Shown piece after piece: positions 9,456 to 21,250 of a stretch of 64,000 bases of DNA. The stretch spans positions 33,833-97,832 of the forward strand of contig VWZS01003952.1 of assembly GCA_013397075.1 (NCBI GenBank), given 5' to 3'. Position numbers and translations under genes: made by a program. Under the pieces are notes generated by a model. It saw only the letters and a list, made by a program, of their open reading frames with translations. It did no database searches and had not been told where the DNA came from. Source of the stretch: Rhabdornis inornatus. Lineage: Eukaryota > Chordata > Aves > Passeriformes > Rhabdornithidae. Each line of letters begins with the position of its first letter. Within the stretch, counting starts at the first letter, position 1.

Positions 9456-11892
9456 CCCGGGAGGCTCATCCTAGAGCTTGAGCACCTTCCCAAAGCCCCT
9501 GTTCCCTGGGAGAAGGGGCCAAACCCCACGTCCTGTGAGGACAAGGAGAGGCAGAACCCTCTGAGCCTCCACCCTGCCCTCAGCCCGTGCTTTGGGGGCT
9601 GCTCCAGATCCCACGGCAGCTCCGTCCACACCACGCAACTCCCCCAGCAGCAAGCACTGGGCAAAAATCTCAAACTGGGGGGAAAAACCCCAGCAGGGCC
9701 ACGGCCATGAGTCAAGGAGAGCCTGATCCAGTGCTCCTGGAAGCTGCAGCCACTCCCAGTTGGTTCTGCTTTGTCTTTTTGGGATAATTGCTTTCAGGCT
9801 GTCAAGAGCTGCACGTCCTCCACAGAGCCAAGCCTAAGTCTGGTCCAATCCTGACTCATCCCAGGGCAAAAATGGTTCCACTGGGCTGAGCAGTGTAATC
9901 CAGCTCAAAAAGCACAGGCACTGCCCACCTGCCACCTCCTCTTGACCCCACACACCCCAACTTTCACAGCCTTGGGGTTTTTGGAGGTCGAACACCAGGT
10001 AAGAACAAAGATCTCTCCTCAGCTGGAGAGATTTTTTTTTTATCCGCTCCCAACGCTGAAATTATTGTGATGTGAAAATGATTCCCCCAGCACAGGGGAA
10101 GTGAATTTCCCAGGACAGTCTGAGACATGTGAACAAATCCGTGATCTTTGCCATTTGCAGCACAGTGGAAAATTGCTAAGAAAAGTTCCCATTGTGTCGG
10201 GGATGCCACTCCAACCTCCTGGAATTTCTCTCTCCCTCCCTTCCCTTGGCAGCTAAAAATGGCTTCAAACTCCCCAAAATGCTCGAGGTTGATGCTGGAG
10301 CTCCATGAGGAAAGGGCTGAAATGTTGGAGTGCACGGCTCAGTGCTCCGTCCCAGGCTCAGGGAACGCAGTGCTCCCAATCCATGCTCCAAGACTCAGGG
10401 ATGCTCCAAGGCTGGAGATCCCCAAGTGCAGAATCCCCTCCAGACCCCAGAAAATTCCACCCCAAGATCTCGGCATGGAGCCGTGGGATAGGAGACATCC
10501 CTCACCCCTGGCATCTTCAATCCTTCCCACCACCATGGAAGGGGGTAAAAAACCTTTCCCAATCCTCATGATTTGAAGGCACCTCCTTTGGAGCTTCTCC
10601 CTCCTTCTCCCTCTAATGTCCAGCATCCATCCATGTGCTGATCCCAGCCCCAGGAATGGAAGCCCAGACACAAAAAGGAAAAATTGGGACAATATTCCCA
10701 TAGCTGGATGCTCAGACTGGGACTCCTGGATCCATCTTTTGGGATAAGCGACCTGATTTCTTTACAACCCACGACAGCTCCCAGAAGTCTCCTCCTTAAA
10801 CGGGATCACAACTCTTGGAATACCAAAGGAGAGCTGGAAAAACCAACTCCAGGCACCCTGCTTTGAGAGCTGTGAGTTTTCCTGAGATTTTCCTGCCTTA
10901 ATTCCTCCTTCCCTGGGTTTTTAGGCTCCAGGGATGAAGCAGCAGGACATGGGTCAGGCAAGAAAAGAGGGGAACTGCAGCTCTCCTTGGATGGGCACTC
11001 ATCTCTCCCAGTTTTTCCAACCACATCCCTCCTCCTGCCCACTCCTTGTTCCTCATCCCTGTTTTGCCTCAGCCTCTCATCCAGCCTTTCCTCAGGAGGA
11101 AAGTGCAGGATTCCAGTGAGGTTCAAAACCCAGCCGTGGATCTTGACAGGAAAAATGCCCATCCCATGGCAAACTGGGAGATTTCAGCTGGAACCACTGG
11201 ATTCAGTGTTTCCCAGAGGCAGCCAAAGGGTTTAATTTCTGTGTATTTGTTAATTATCTCATTATTTCCAGGACCATGTGCTCCCTATTCCGATAGCAAA
11301 GGGACATCTGAGGTTGGTTAAACTGTTTGCAACGGGGCCATCTCCAGCTTTTTTGGAATTTCCTGGTTGGCACCTGCCCAAATCAACTCATTTTCCACGT
11401 GAAACAAGAGTTTTACTCTTGTTGCTCTAAATAATTCCCTCGCTCAGCAATTTCGAACGCACTGGCTTTAGGGAATTCATAAATTGTAGTGAAAAAAAAG
11501 TCCCAAAACTGCAAAACAACGACAAAACGTGAAACCTCTTTGACCCCTGCAGTCGTCTGATGAGTGCAGGCAACAAAAATAGTTTGGAGATTGGGGAGAT
11601 TTCCAATGAAGAGGAATTTTTGGGTTTTCCCTTCAGCTCGTGGCTGACAGAAGCCATGGAAGAAGCAGCGTCCCTTTCCTGGATGCTGGTTTAGGAAACA
11701 GCAGTCTGAAATCTCCCAGCACATCTGGAGTGGAGGGAATTGTTGGGATAATTCCCAGCTACCTGCTGAGATGCCAACACAGATCACGCCCTCCTTCCAG
11801 CCCTGAGAGCAGCTAAATCCATGGAAAAATTATCCTGGAGCAGCCTGTCTCCATCCTTCCCTAAAAACACCTTCACCATCACGAGCTACACC
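9456..11892. other. Unannotated interval
   Basis: Mixed-composition sequence with a T run near 10031-10040. No tandem array, recognised element or supported exon was seen. Open frames are under about 145 codons with no recognisable domain. Confidence 0.5.
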
Positions 11893-12045
11893 ACAGAATC
11901 CCAGGATGGATCCCAGAAAGGAACACACTGGGTCATCTGTGTGCTGGGTCACCCCAGAATGCTGAGTTGTGTCCAGATGGTTCTGGAATATCTCCAGAGA
12001 GGGAGACTCCACCACAAACCCAACTGGGAGCATCACAAGCCGCAG
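11893..12045 (-). mobile_element. Degenerate CR1 LINE, end of ORF2 and 3' UTR
   Basis: Read on the minus strand, GTGGTGGAGTCTCCCTCTCT and GGAGATATTCCAGAACC match the CR1 reverse-transcriptase C-terminal block (VESPSLEIF-like), followed by a diverged GGGTGACCC and terminal TTCTGTGG. The visible peptide block is VVESPSLEIF. Divergence is higher than in the other copies, suggesting an older insertion. Confidence 0.72.
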
Positions 12046-14105
12046 CTTGTGGCCCCTCTGTGGCTCTGGATCCCTCTGGAAGAGCTGCACACGGAGGTTT
12101 CCTGGCATTTTGGACTTCTCCGAGGTTCGTGGGTGGCCCAGAACCTGACACAATATTGGGCTGTTAGCAAAGCCCAGGGATTTGGGCTGGAGTTCCTGGC
12201 TGGAAGTGCTGGATGTGGCTCTTCTCCTTGGAGCTGAGCTGGCAGATCAGCACTGCTGGGAAAAGCCAAAGAGGAAGGAAATCCAAACATTTCCCAAGTC
12301 ACCTATTTTCCTTATACCAGCGCTTCCCTTTTCCTACTGAAAACCCAGCCTGCAGGTTGAACTGGTGCTAAATGGGATTCCTCACCACTCCTCCCTTCAT
12401 TCCCACACTCCTCTGCATCCCTGGAGTTGCCATTCCTGAAAATTTCACACCTAATTATTCATTATCCCTAAGGAGCCCTCACCAGGCATCCGCTGCTCTC
12501 CGGAGCTGGTTTGAATCGGGCAGAGTTGTGCAATCTCTGGCACCAGCCCTGCTCCACCTCTGTTTGAACCCCAAAAAATGAGTCTGCAGGACTTTCTCTG
12601 GCCTGTCCACCCAGCCAGGGCAGAGGGAGGGAGGGATTTGTCTGGGATGATGTTCCAGGCTGAGGTTTGATCAGCACGGTGGCCTCATTAACAGCACAGC
12701 CCAGAGAATTCCATCCATCCTCCAGGGCTGGAATTCCTCGTGGCCGAACAGGCACAGCACAAATCAGGGACAGATTTGGTGGGAAGGAAAAGCCCAGCTC
12801 TGCTCCCACAGGCTCTGCTGGTGCAGCTTTCCACCCTAAAAGTCCCAACAATTCTGCTGGGATGGAGGAACTGGAGATAATCAACACCTCCCTGATTCCC
12901 AGTGCTCTGGTCCCCACCGGGATCCATCCAGTCTGTGGCATCCACCTGCCAATCCATTCATCCTAAATAAAACAGCACCGGATTGAAGTGCTGGAAATCT
13001 GTCCCAGATTCCCTTTCAGGACTTAGATCCATCTTCCAGTTTGTTTTCCAGCTCCTCTTTAGCTGAGGAGCAGCAGTCTCCTTCCCAATTACAGTGCACT
13101 TATTTATCCACTTATCCCAGAAGCCCAGAATTCCTCCTCCAAGGGTTTTTCCCTGCAGGGTGCCTTGTAGAGAATATCTGGAAATTAAAATTCCAAGTGC
13201 TGAGTGTGGTTTGCAGCTCTGCCTGGAACAGGCGGGATCTTCTGGAAGTCCAAAAGATTTCCAGCAAGCTTCACCTCCACCTCCCCGGGGACTTTGGGAC
13301 CTCTGTCATTCCAAAGCCTTTTTCAAATGCCATCATTCCAGGAGGGGCTCGAGCCAGGGGTGGTGACGCAGAGCTGAGACCAAAGCTGTGAACTCTGAGG
13401 GAAGCCAGAGCAGGAGGTGACATCAGCCCCGCTCCAGGCGAGCGCAGGATTCTCCCGGAGCCGCAGGGACCCGGGATGCTCCAGGGCTGAGTCACCACGG
13501 CTGGAGGCTCTCCTGGGAGGAAGGAGCAAGATTCCCTCACAAGAAGGAGATTTTTTTTATTTTTTTTTTTCCACTGTAAATCTTCAGAGCACAGCGAGGA
13601 GGCTGAAAGGTCACTGGGGCTTGGCGCTGCTTTGGCAACCGGGAGCCAAATGGCTTCGGTGGGAATGAGGAAGAGGATGCTGCCTCCTCCCCAGGGGCTC
13701 TCTGCTCGCAGGCTTCACCCACAGCCTGTCTGGGTCACTGCGGAGCAGCTTGGCTCGTCCCCTGCCTGCCCCGAGGTCACACAGGCTCTGGCAGGGCTGG
13801 CAATCCTGGTCCCACCCAAGGAAAACCGGAGTTTTGTCCTTGGCTTTCACAACAAGGGAAGGGTGTTGAGCTTGGATCCTAATTTGTGTTTTGAGAGGGG
13901 TCTCTGGTGAGCAGTGAAGTTGATCTGCAGGTATTCCAAGGGTTTAAGTGGATCCAGAGCTTTGAAATTCGCAGGGAACTCAAATCCCACCAGTGCTTTG
14001 GCCCCACTCAGATCTGTGGGGTCCCTGACACGAGTCAGTTCATTCCACACAAAATTATTCACTGAATTCCCTTTCCTTGGTCCCACTTGGGGTGGGACCG
14101 AACTC
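12046..14105. other. Unannotated interval
   Basis: It contains a short T-rich tract at 13550-13570 and slightly more CpG around 13370-13480 than its surroundings. No gene or named repeat is supported. Confidence 0.5.
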
Positions 14106-14575
14106 AATCCGACCTGAGCTCACAGCACCCTCACCACCAACAACCAGCACCACATCCATTCCCAATCCCACACCCATTCCCAATCCCACACCCATTCCCA
14201 GTCCCATTCCCAGTCTCATTTCCAATCTCAAATCCATTCCCTGTCCCACTCCCAGTCCCACATTCATTCCCAGTCCCACACCCATTCCCAGCCCCATTCC
14301 CAATCCCACACCCATTCCCAGTCCCACACCCATTCCCAGTCTCATTTCCAGTCTCAAATCCATTTCCAGTCGCACTCCCAGTCCCACATTCATTCCCAAT
14401 CCCACACCCATTCCCAGTCCCACACCCATTCCCACATCCANTAAAAAAATTCCACCCACACTCATTCCCAATCCCACACCCATTCCCGGTCTCATTCCCA
14501 GTCCCAAATCCATTCCCACTCCCAGTCCCAAATCCATTCCCAGTCCCACCCTCAGTCCCAAATCCATCCCCAATT
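14106..14575. repeat. Pyrimidine-rich minisatellite block 1 (CATTCCCAGTCCCA type)
   Basis: Imperfect 6-18 bp units built from CCCATTCCCAGTCCCACA run through this block. It starts just after a unique-looking leader with CAATCCGACCTGAGCT at 14107-14122. That leader is also present before block 3 at 17508. A single N at 14441 interrupts it, and the sequence after the N repeats the text that starts at 14700. Long open frames on both strands are artefacts of a stop-free unit. Confidence 0.95.
14441..14441. other. Single-N assembly join
   Basis: A lone N within the minisatellite. The bases after it (TAAAAAAATTCCACCCACAC) are the same as at 14700, suggesting a contig join inside a repeat. Confidence 0.9.
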
Positions 14576-14703
14576 TGGGAGATTTGGGAGAGGATCAGCA
14601 ACATTAAAGGTCACACAGATTGGAAACCCTTCCCATGGGAATGTGGGGAAGATTTTCTGTGCTCCATGACGGAGCTGACCCTGCTCTGGCATCCAAGGGT
14701 AAA
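14576..14703. repeat. Spacer unit of a higher-order repeat, copy 1
   Basis: A non-minisatellite spacer of about 120 bp begins with GGGAGATTTGGGAGAGGATC and contains AACCCTTCCCATGGGAATG. It is present again at 15012-15142 and, truncated at its start, at 15359-15460. It alternates with the pyrimidine-rich arrays. Confidence 0.9.
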
Positions 14704-15010
14704 AAAATTCCACCCACACTCATTCCCAATCCCACACCCATTCGCAGTCTCATTCCCAGTCCCACTCCCAGTCCCATTCCCAAATCTATTCCCAATCCTA
14801 GACTCACCCCGAGTCCCAAATCCATTCCCAGTCCCATTCCCAAATCCATTCCCAGTCCCATTCCCAAATCCATTCCCAGTCCCACATCCACTCCCAGTCA
14901 CATTCCCAAATCTATTCCCAATCCTAGACTCACCCCGAGTCCCAAATCCATTCCCAGTCCCAGTCCCAAATCCATTCCCAGTCCCACACCCATTCCCGGA
15001 TCCATCCCCA
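14704..15010. repeat. Pyrimidine-rich minisatellite block 2
   Basis: Same motif as block 1, with added units containing CCTAGACTCACCCCGAGTCC at about 14798 and 14922. That pair implies a local duplication of about 120 bp inside the block. Confidence 0.95.
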
Positions 15011-15042
15011 ATTTGGGAGATTTGGGAGAGGATCAGCAACAT

Positions 15043-15357
15043 TAAAGGCCACACAGATTGGAAACCCTTCCCATGGGAATGTGGGGAAGATTTTCTGTGC
15101 TCCACGACGGAGCTGACCCTGCTCTGGCATCCAAGGGCAAAGAAATTCCACCCTGAGGAGCGCAAGGTGGGAGATCGAACCCACAAAAGGCAGCCAAGAC
15201 TGACCTCTTGAGAAAGGCTGGAGGAACCACAGCCGCGGGAAAAGCCAGGGAGCAGCTGAGGAAAGGTGGGAAGAAAAGCAGGGGGAGGATGATGACAACA
15301 AAAGCCCCTCTGTGCAGCCACCCCTCAACGCTTGCCCAGCATTAATTACAGACAGCA
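15043..15357. repeat. 315-bp direct duplication, left copy
   Basis: This stretch matches 15359-15673 base for base except for about three differences (GGCC/GGTT near its start and one G/A near 15177). The two copies are separated by a single N. An assembly artefact from two overlapping haplotypes is the simplest reading. Confidence 0.95.
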
Positions 15358-15358
15358 N
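15358..15358. other. Single-N assembly join
   Basis: The N lies exactly between the two near-identical 315-bp copies. Confidence 0.95.
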
Positions 15359-15673
15359 TAAAGGTTACACAGATTGGAAACCCTTCCCATGGGAATGTGG
15401 GGAAGATTTTCTGTGCTCCACGACGGAGCTGACCCTGCTCTGGCATCCAAGGGCAAAGAAATTCCACCCTGAGGAGCGCAAGGTGGGAGATCAAACCCAC
15501 AAAAGGCAGCCAAGACTGACCTCTTGAGAAAGGCTGGAGGAACCACAGCCGCGGGAAAAGCCAGGGAGCAGCTGAGGAAAGGTGGGAAGAAAAGCAGGGG
15601 GAGGATGATGACAACAAAAGCCCCTCTGTGCAGCCACCCCTCAACGCTTGCCCAGCATTAATTACAGACAGCA
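15359..15673. repeat. 315-bp direct duplication, right copy
   Basis: It is offset from the left copy by exactly 316 bases and continues without a break into the unique sequence after 15673. Confidence 0.95.
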
Positions 15674-17505
15674 GCACCCCGACGACACCATGGGTGACAA
15701 CGACTTTCCAAGGTCCAGCCAGCTCAGATTTTTGTCCCTGGAAGTGGCCAAAGGCAGGCTTTAGGAAAACCATAAACACACTCTGATTTTTTTTTTTTTT
15801 TGCTCCCCCAGCCTAAAAAAAAATAAATATCAGCAGCCGAGGGATTTCCTGAGCTGAAGGAGGAGTTATCTTTGCACTCAACAGGGCTCGGGGGATTTTC
15901 CTCCTACAAACCTCTCCATTGTGCCTCAGTTCATAAGGAAAGAAGAGAAAGAAACGTTACAGCTTTTATTGATGATGAGGTGTCAGCTGAAAATGCAGGG
16001 CAAGAAATTAAATTTCTTCACCTGCACCTCCAGTGGGTTTGGAGAAAGCCCCAGTTCTGCCTCTGACAACAAAGTCTGGGTTCATTAACAAAAACTGTGC
16101 TGTAAAATCCTTCCCCTGACTTAATGGGACGGCTCCAAGGTCCTTGGAAGGATTATTTCAACCCCACAGGCTCAATCAGTTGGTTCATTAAGCAGCAAAG
16201 GTTGGGAAAATCCACCAGGGATTCCTTCCTTCGACGTTATTATTCCTGCTACAAAACGTCCCTGTTGATTTTTCAGGCAGCTGCGAGTGAGTTTTGGCTT
16301 TCAAAGCAAATGAGGGGGGACCCGTCAGCACCCAAACACATCTGGGTGGAAATGTTAAAGAGTCTTGTGGGGTGAACCCCAGCAACGGGGAATAAATGGA
16401 ATTTAAACGGTGTTTAATGGTGTTCAAATGGTATTTAAATGGTATTTAAATGGTATTTAAATGATATTTGCATGCCCCTCCTCCTCACACATCTGGAAGG
16501 GGCTGCAGCTGCACGTTTTACCCCTCCACAATCCCACTTTTCAGAGGAATTTGTTGTGTTGTTCCCACTGACACAACCTGGGCTCTGCCTTTCCGTGCAT
16601 CCCTCCTGGATGGCATCCCAGGAATGCTGCTGGAGCTCCCTGGACAAATCCTGAGCGTGTCCGGCAGGACAAACCCGGGCTTAGAGGACCTGCCTTAGCC
16701 CAGTTCCTGAATCAGGAATTTCTGCCTGGCACCTCCACGTCCCACAGTGACACCACTGGGCACAAATCCCATTTTTTCCCTGAAAAATGTGACCTGACTC
16801 AATTTCCACCCAAATCCTTTAAAACCCAGGGCTGCAGCAGGACAACACGGTGGAAGTGGAAGAGAATGTATCCAAAAGGAGAGGTGGGAAGGGGATTTTG
16901 GGATAAAAAAGGAGAAGAGCAGCACTGAACCAACACAGCGGCAGCAGGGCAGGTGAAGAGAAGGGAAAGAAACTTTTCCTCACACAAATCCTCCAAATTC
17001 CTCATTCCCATGGCAAATACCAATTCATCTGCACGCCTGGGCTTTGTGACCCGTGGGCACAGCACTGGCCCGGCTAATTGCCACTTAAATCATTAGCAGG
17101 GCACAAAGGAGAGGCAGGAATTCCTGCCCCTCGGGCTGCAGCACGATCCCGGGGCCCTGCTCCCTGTTAATGAGGATCCTCGGGGGTCCCTAATGAGGGG
17201 GAGGGTGTTTGTGGGGCTGGAACCTGTCCCCGATTAGTTCCTGGCACAAGGGATCCCTGCTGAGCCCGAGGTTTGGGAGCTGATCCTGGAGAGCAGGGCT
17301 GGGCAGGGAGCTGCACACCCGGGCTGTCCCCACCCGGCTCATCCCACTGGGGAGGCGCCAAAACCTCCCCAATGGATGGAGATGGAGATGGAGACAACAC
17401 CCCCAGCTCTTCATTCTCTCCCCAAATCCCAAATTCTGGTTTTGCTCCAGTTCTGCCCCGTGACTCTGCCCAATGTCCCTCGGTGTCGCTTGCGGAGGGA
17501 CCAAG
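15674..17505. other. Unannotated interval with small simple repeats
   Basis: It holds a T run at 15787-15801 and an imperfect 11-bp tandem repeat (GGTATTTAAAT) at 16397-16470. No gene is supported; frames are short and without family. Confidence 0.5.
16397..16470. repeat. 11-bp imperfect tandem repeat
   Basis: About six units of the type ATGGTATTTAA, more perfect toward the right end. Confidence 0.85.
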
Positions 17506-18030
17506 CTCAATCCGACCTGAGCTGGCAGCACCCTCTCCACCAGCACCACACCCTTCCCAATCCCAGATCCATTCCAGTCCCATTCCCAATCTCACACCCA
17601 TTCCCAGTCCCAAATCCATTCCCAGTCCCACATCCATTCCTGATCCCACATCCATTCCCGGTCCCACACCCATTCCTGATCCCACATCCACTCCTGATCC
17701 CACATNCCAGTCCCAAATCCATTCCCAGTCCCATTCCCAATCTCACATCCATTCCTGATCCCACATCCACTCCTGATCTCACATCCATTCCCAGTCCCAC
17801 ATCCACTCCTGATCCCACATCCATTCCCAATCCCACCCCCATTTCCAGTCTCATGCCTATTCCCAGTCCCAAACCCATTCCCATTCCCAGTCCCAAATCC
17901 ATTCCCAATCCCAGATCCATTCCCAGTCCCATTCCCAATCTCACATCCATTCCCAGTCCCACACCCATTCCCAGTCCCATTCCCAGTCCCACACCCATTC
18001 CCAGTCCCATTCCCAGTCCCACATCCCCAC
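17506..18030. repeat. Pyrimidine-rich minisatellite block 3
   Basis: The array is preceded by CAATCCGACCTGAGCT, then GGCAGCACCC, matching the leader of block 1 about 3.4 kb away. Units are CATTCCCAGTCCCACACC-like, with additional CCTGATCCCACATCCA units not prominent in block 1. A single N lies at 17706. Confidence 0.95.
17706..17706. other. Single-N assembly join
   Basis: A lone N inside the tandem array, with the same unit pattern on either side. Array length here should not be trusted. Confidence 0.88.
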
Positions 18031-19608
18031 GTCTGCCGGCTCCAGAGCGGGGTTTGGGTTTCAGTGCTAATGGCAGAACAATCGTGCTGGGACTCCAGAA
18101 ACGCCTCGTACTGAACACAACAAACACCACAAAACTAAAGCTCGGGCTGAATCACATCTCCAACTTCTGGGACTGGAAATTCCCCCTGGGAATGCAGGAC
18201 CAAGACAAGAGTTACTATTTGTTGACAACCTCTTGAAATCATCCTCTCAAAAATGTTGAGTGACTGGAAATCATTGCCCTCCCAAATTTTCAGCTCGTTA
18301 AAAAGTGTTACAAGTTCATCTTGGATTGCTACGAATGGTTCGCTTTGCTTTCAACCACTGGATCCTTCCACACGCATTTCTGAGCGGGATTTAGGAGAAT
18401 TTCCAAGGAAGAAGCAGTTCTAACAGTGCTAAGAATTCCTCCCTTCCAAACCCCAGAAACCTTAACCTCGAAAAAATGTGATAGAAATAAAAAAAAAAAT
18501 AAAAAAAAAAGAGGAACAAACCCAGCGTGTGCGATGAGCTCCCTGCACATCCGCGGCTTCTGCAGGGGATGAAAAGAACATTTAACACAAACCACGTGGG
18601 AGCAGCTCAGCTTTGTGATCCCTGAAAACCTCGACTCCAAGACTTCCAGCGCCTTCCTCCCTGCTCCCCTCAGCAGGGAGAGTTGTTTGTTTGGTTTTGT
18701 AAGTCCCAGCTTAATGCAAAGCAGGAGGCAGCAAGGAGCTTGCCAGGGGCAGAGCATCCCTTTTCCTGCCTGTTTCCTGTTTTTGGATCCTGCCAGTGTT
18801 TGGGTTGGGTTTAGATCATTCCTGACAGGCCCAGTTGGTGGCTGTGACGCCAGCCCATGGAGGGAATTGTGGAAAATAGTCTCAGGCTCAGGCTTAGCTT
18901 GGTTAGGATGGCATTCCCCCACAAATGGTGCCTCATTCCCGATGGATTTTCCCTTCTCTGTCCCCAAAGGATGCATTTTACAGAGGGAAACGGTGTCAGC
19001 AACACCCAAAATCCTCATGGTACAGAAATAATCAATCCTAACTCAGCCCCCTTTCCCCCTCTTTTCCCACAAAACCCATTCTGGTCCTCGGGAGGCTCCA
19101 GAGGCTGCTCCCAGCAGGAATTCCCAGCACATCCCTCATCCCTGCCCAGCACCGTGCCTTTGCCAGGGGGGTTGTGCAACAGCTCAAGGACAAAAAGTGG
19201 AAAAATCACTTCCAAGTGGGAGGTAATGAGATGCAATCCTGTCTGTACAGGACAATAAATCACCTCTTTGGGCTTTTCCAGCCTTGAAAAATGTGGAGCA
19301 GAGGGCAGGGATGTGGCTGGCGAGGGAAAGAGCAGAAGGAAAAGATCACAGCTGGGGAAAGATGCAACAGCAAACTCCAGAGGAAAGGAATAAATCTGTT
19401 CCACATCCCTGTGCATCACCACCACAGGCTAGGCAAGCAATCAGCTCCATAGGCAATGTCACATTCCTGAAAAGTCTCACTGAATGCATGTTTGGGACAA
19501 CAACAAAGGAAATCCAAGGAAAATTGGTTCATTTTCCCATTGTCCAGGGCCAGCACAGCTCCCAGAGCTCCTCAGCACCTCAAGGGCTTTTTAGCTGTGA
19601 TTGGTTTT
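18031..19608. other. Unannotated interval
   Basis: An A-rich tract (AAAAAAAAATAAAAAAAAAA) lies at 18490-18510. A 229-codon minus-strand frame (18329-19018) crosses this tract and has no recognised domain. No gene is supported. Confidence 0.5.
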
Positions 19609-19762
19609 ATGGAATCATGGAATGGTTTGGGTTGGAAGGGCCTTAAAGATCATCCAGTTCCAACCCTGGCACCTCCCAGTGTCCCAGGCTGCTCCAAGCC
19701 CTGTCCAGCCTGGCCTTGGGCACTGCCAGGGGTCCAGGGGAACCTCAGGGAAGAATTCTGTC
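19609..19762 (-). mobile_element. CR1 LINE 3' end
   Basis: The plus strand carries GGAATCATGGAATGGTTTGG, GGGCCTTAAAGATCATCCAG, TCCCAGGCTGCTCCAAGCCC and CAGCCTGGCCTTGGGCAC. The copy is close to the CR1 consensus in its terminal part, so it is probably one of the younger copies. Confidence 0.97.
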
Positions 19763-21174
19763 CACAGGATTATTCTGGCCAGGGAATTACTCTGAAATGA
19801 GAATTTTATTCCTTAGCTGGAGATAATTTGGAGATAATTTTATAAATGAATATGAGACAATCCAACAGTGCAGGAGAGGAGAAAAACCAAAATACATTTG
19901 GGTGGGAATTCAGGGGGGTCTGTGCTGCTTCCAGGGAGCTGCCACGGGACAGGGACATGGGGAATGACCAAAGGGGGCTGTGGATCAAGGGACAGCTCCT
20001 GCTCCATCCCTAGGCAGGATCCCACCTTCCTGGAACAAGCTCAGTGAACCCCACACCAAAATTTTCAAGTAGGAGAGAGGCCTGAGACACATTTTGGGTA
20101 CCACATAACCAGGAGAATCCCAGCAGGAGCTCCCAGGAGTGGAATTGGTCCAGAGGGAGAAGAAGCTGACCTGGGATGTGGAATCCCACCTCCCTTAACT
20201 TGCTAAGCAAGAGATTGTACTTTTTATTTTTTTCTTTCTTTAGGACATCTCTGTCCTTAGAGTGGCAGCCTGAGAAAATCAGCAGGAAGGTAATAAATAA
20301 ATAAATAAATAAATGAATAAATAAATAAGCACATAAATAAATACATTAAAAATAAATTAATTAATAAATAAGAGACTGAAGTGCCTGGATCAAGTATCCA
20401 GGGTCTGGATACTCGAGGAGTGAAGGATTTAGAACAAATAGCACTCGACACACTTGATCTTTTTATCCCCCCTCATTTCCACTCCCTTCTAATGGCTCCA
20501 AAGCAACTGGCCCGGGATGTTTCCCATCCTTCCTCTGAACTCGGAAGGGAAAAAGCAGAAACATTCCAGAAATATCCACGTCCACTGTCCCCATATGTCC
20601 CTGAGCACAACTGTGCTCCTCCCAGCACCACTGGCAATCACAGTCCTGCCCTCAGACCAAACAACCACAACCTAAATCCGAGAGAATTAATAACATCTCC
20701 CAAGCTCCGTGCAAATTAACAGCTCCCACGAGCAGCAGGAATTTGGGATGATCCAAAAGGATCCTGGGCAATCCTGGAGCAGAAGGAATAAATCTGCAAA
20801 TTCATTTTGCAGAGCAATTTGTCATCCCCACTTTCCCCTGGAGAACGTGGCAGCTCAGCAGGGAGGAGATTCCAAACTCTGGACATCAAAGGGAATTATC
20901 CCAAAGGACACACCAGACGAGCCTTCAGGCCAGGAGGGAATTCTCAGCTCCAAAAGAGGGGTTTAAGAGCTGAAGTTGGATCCATAAATGATCCAGGATT
21001 ATGGTGACAGTCCCCATCCCAGCACGGATACAGCAGTGCCTACAGACAAAGTGGGAACAAAATGGGAAAAGCACTATGAGCCATTTTTCTGTGACCCCGG
21101 AGGTTGGAAAACCAGGATTTGGGAAGGTTTCCGAGAGGAACACAGCCCAGGGTTTACAGGGAGATGGGAATGCT
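19763..21174. other. Unannotated interval
   Basis: Apart from the AATA array at 20290-20371, no recognised element or gene. Confidence 0.5.
20290..20371. repeat. (AATA)n microsatellite, interrupted
   Basis: AATAAATAAATAAATAAATA runs with GAATA, GCACATA and TTAATTAATAA interruptions toward the right end. Confidence 0.95.
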
Positions 21175-21250
21175 GCTGGGTCCTCGGGGAGGGGCTGGAC
21201 AAGGTGACCTTTGAAGGTCCCTCCCAACCCAGACCATTCCAGGATTCCCT
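21175..21250 (+). mobile_element. CR1 LINE 3' end
   Basis: GGGGCTGGACAAGGTGACCT, GAAGGTCCCTCCCAACCC, AGACC and ATTCCAGGATTC are the final CR1 blocks in sense orientation. Confidence 0.9.

Noticed and set aside
8934..9710. 258-codon plus-strand frame
   Set aside because: It runs through an antisense CR1 3' end. The residue pattern in the middle (GQGHLPPSQAAPSPIQPGLG) is the standard translation of reversed CR1 and recurs at other CR1 copies.
14087..15211. 374-codon plus-strand frame rich in Pro, Phe and Ser
   Set aside because: It is generated by CATTCCCAGTCCCA units, crosses a single-N join, and both strands and other frames are equally open.
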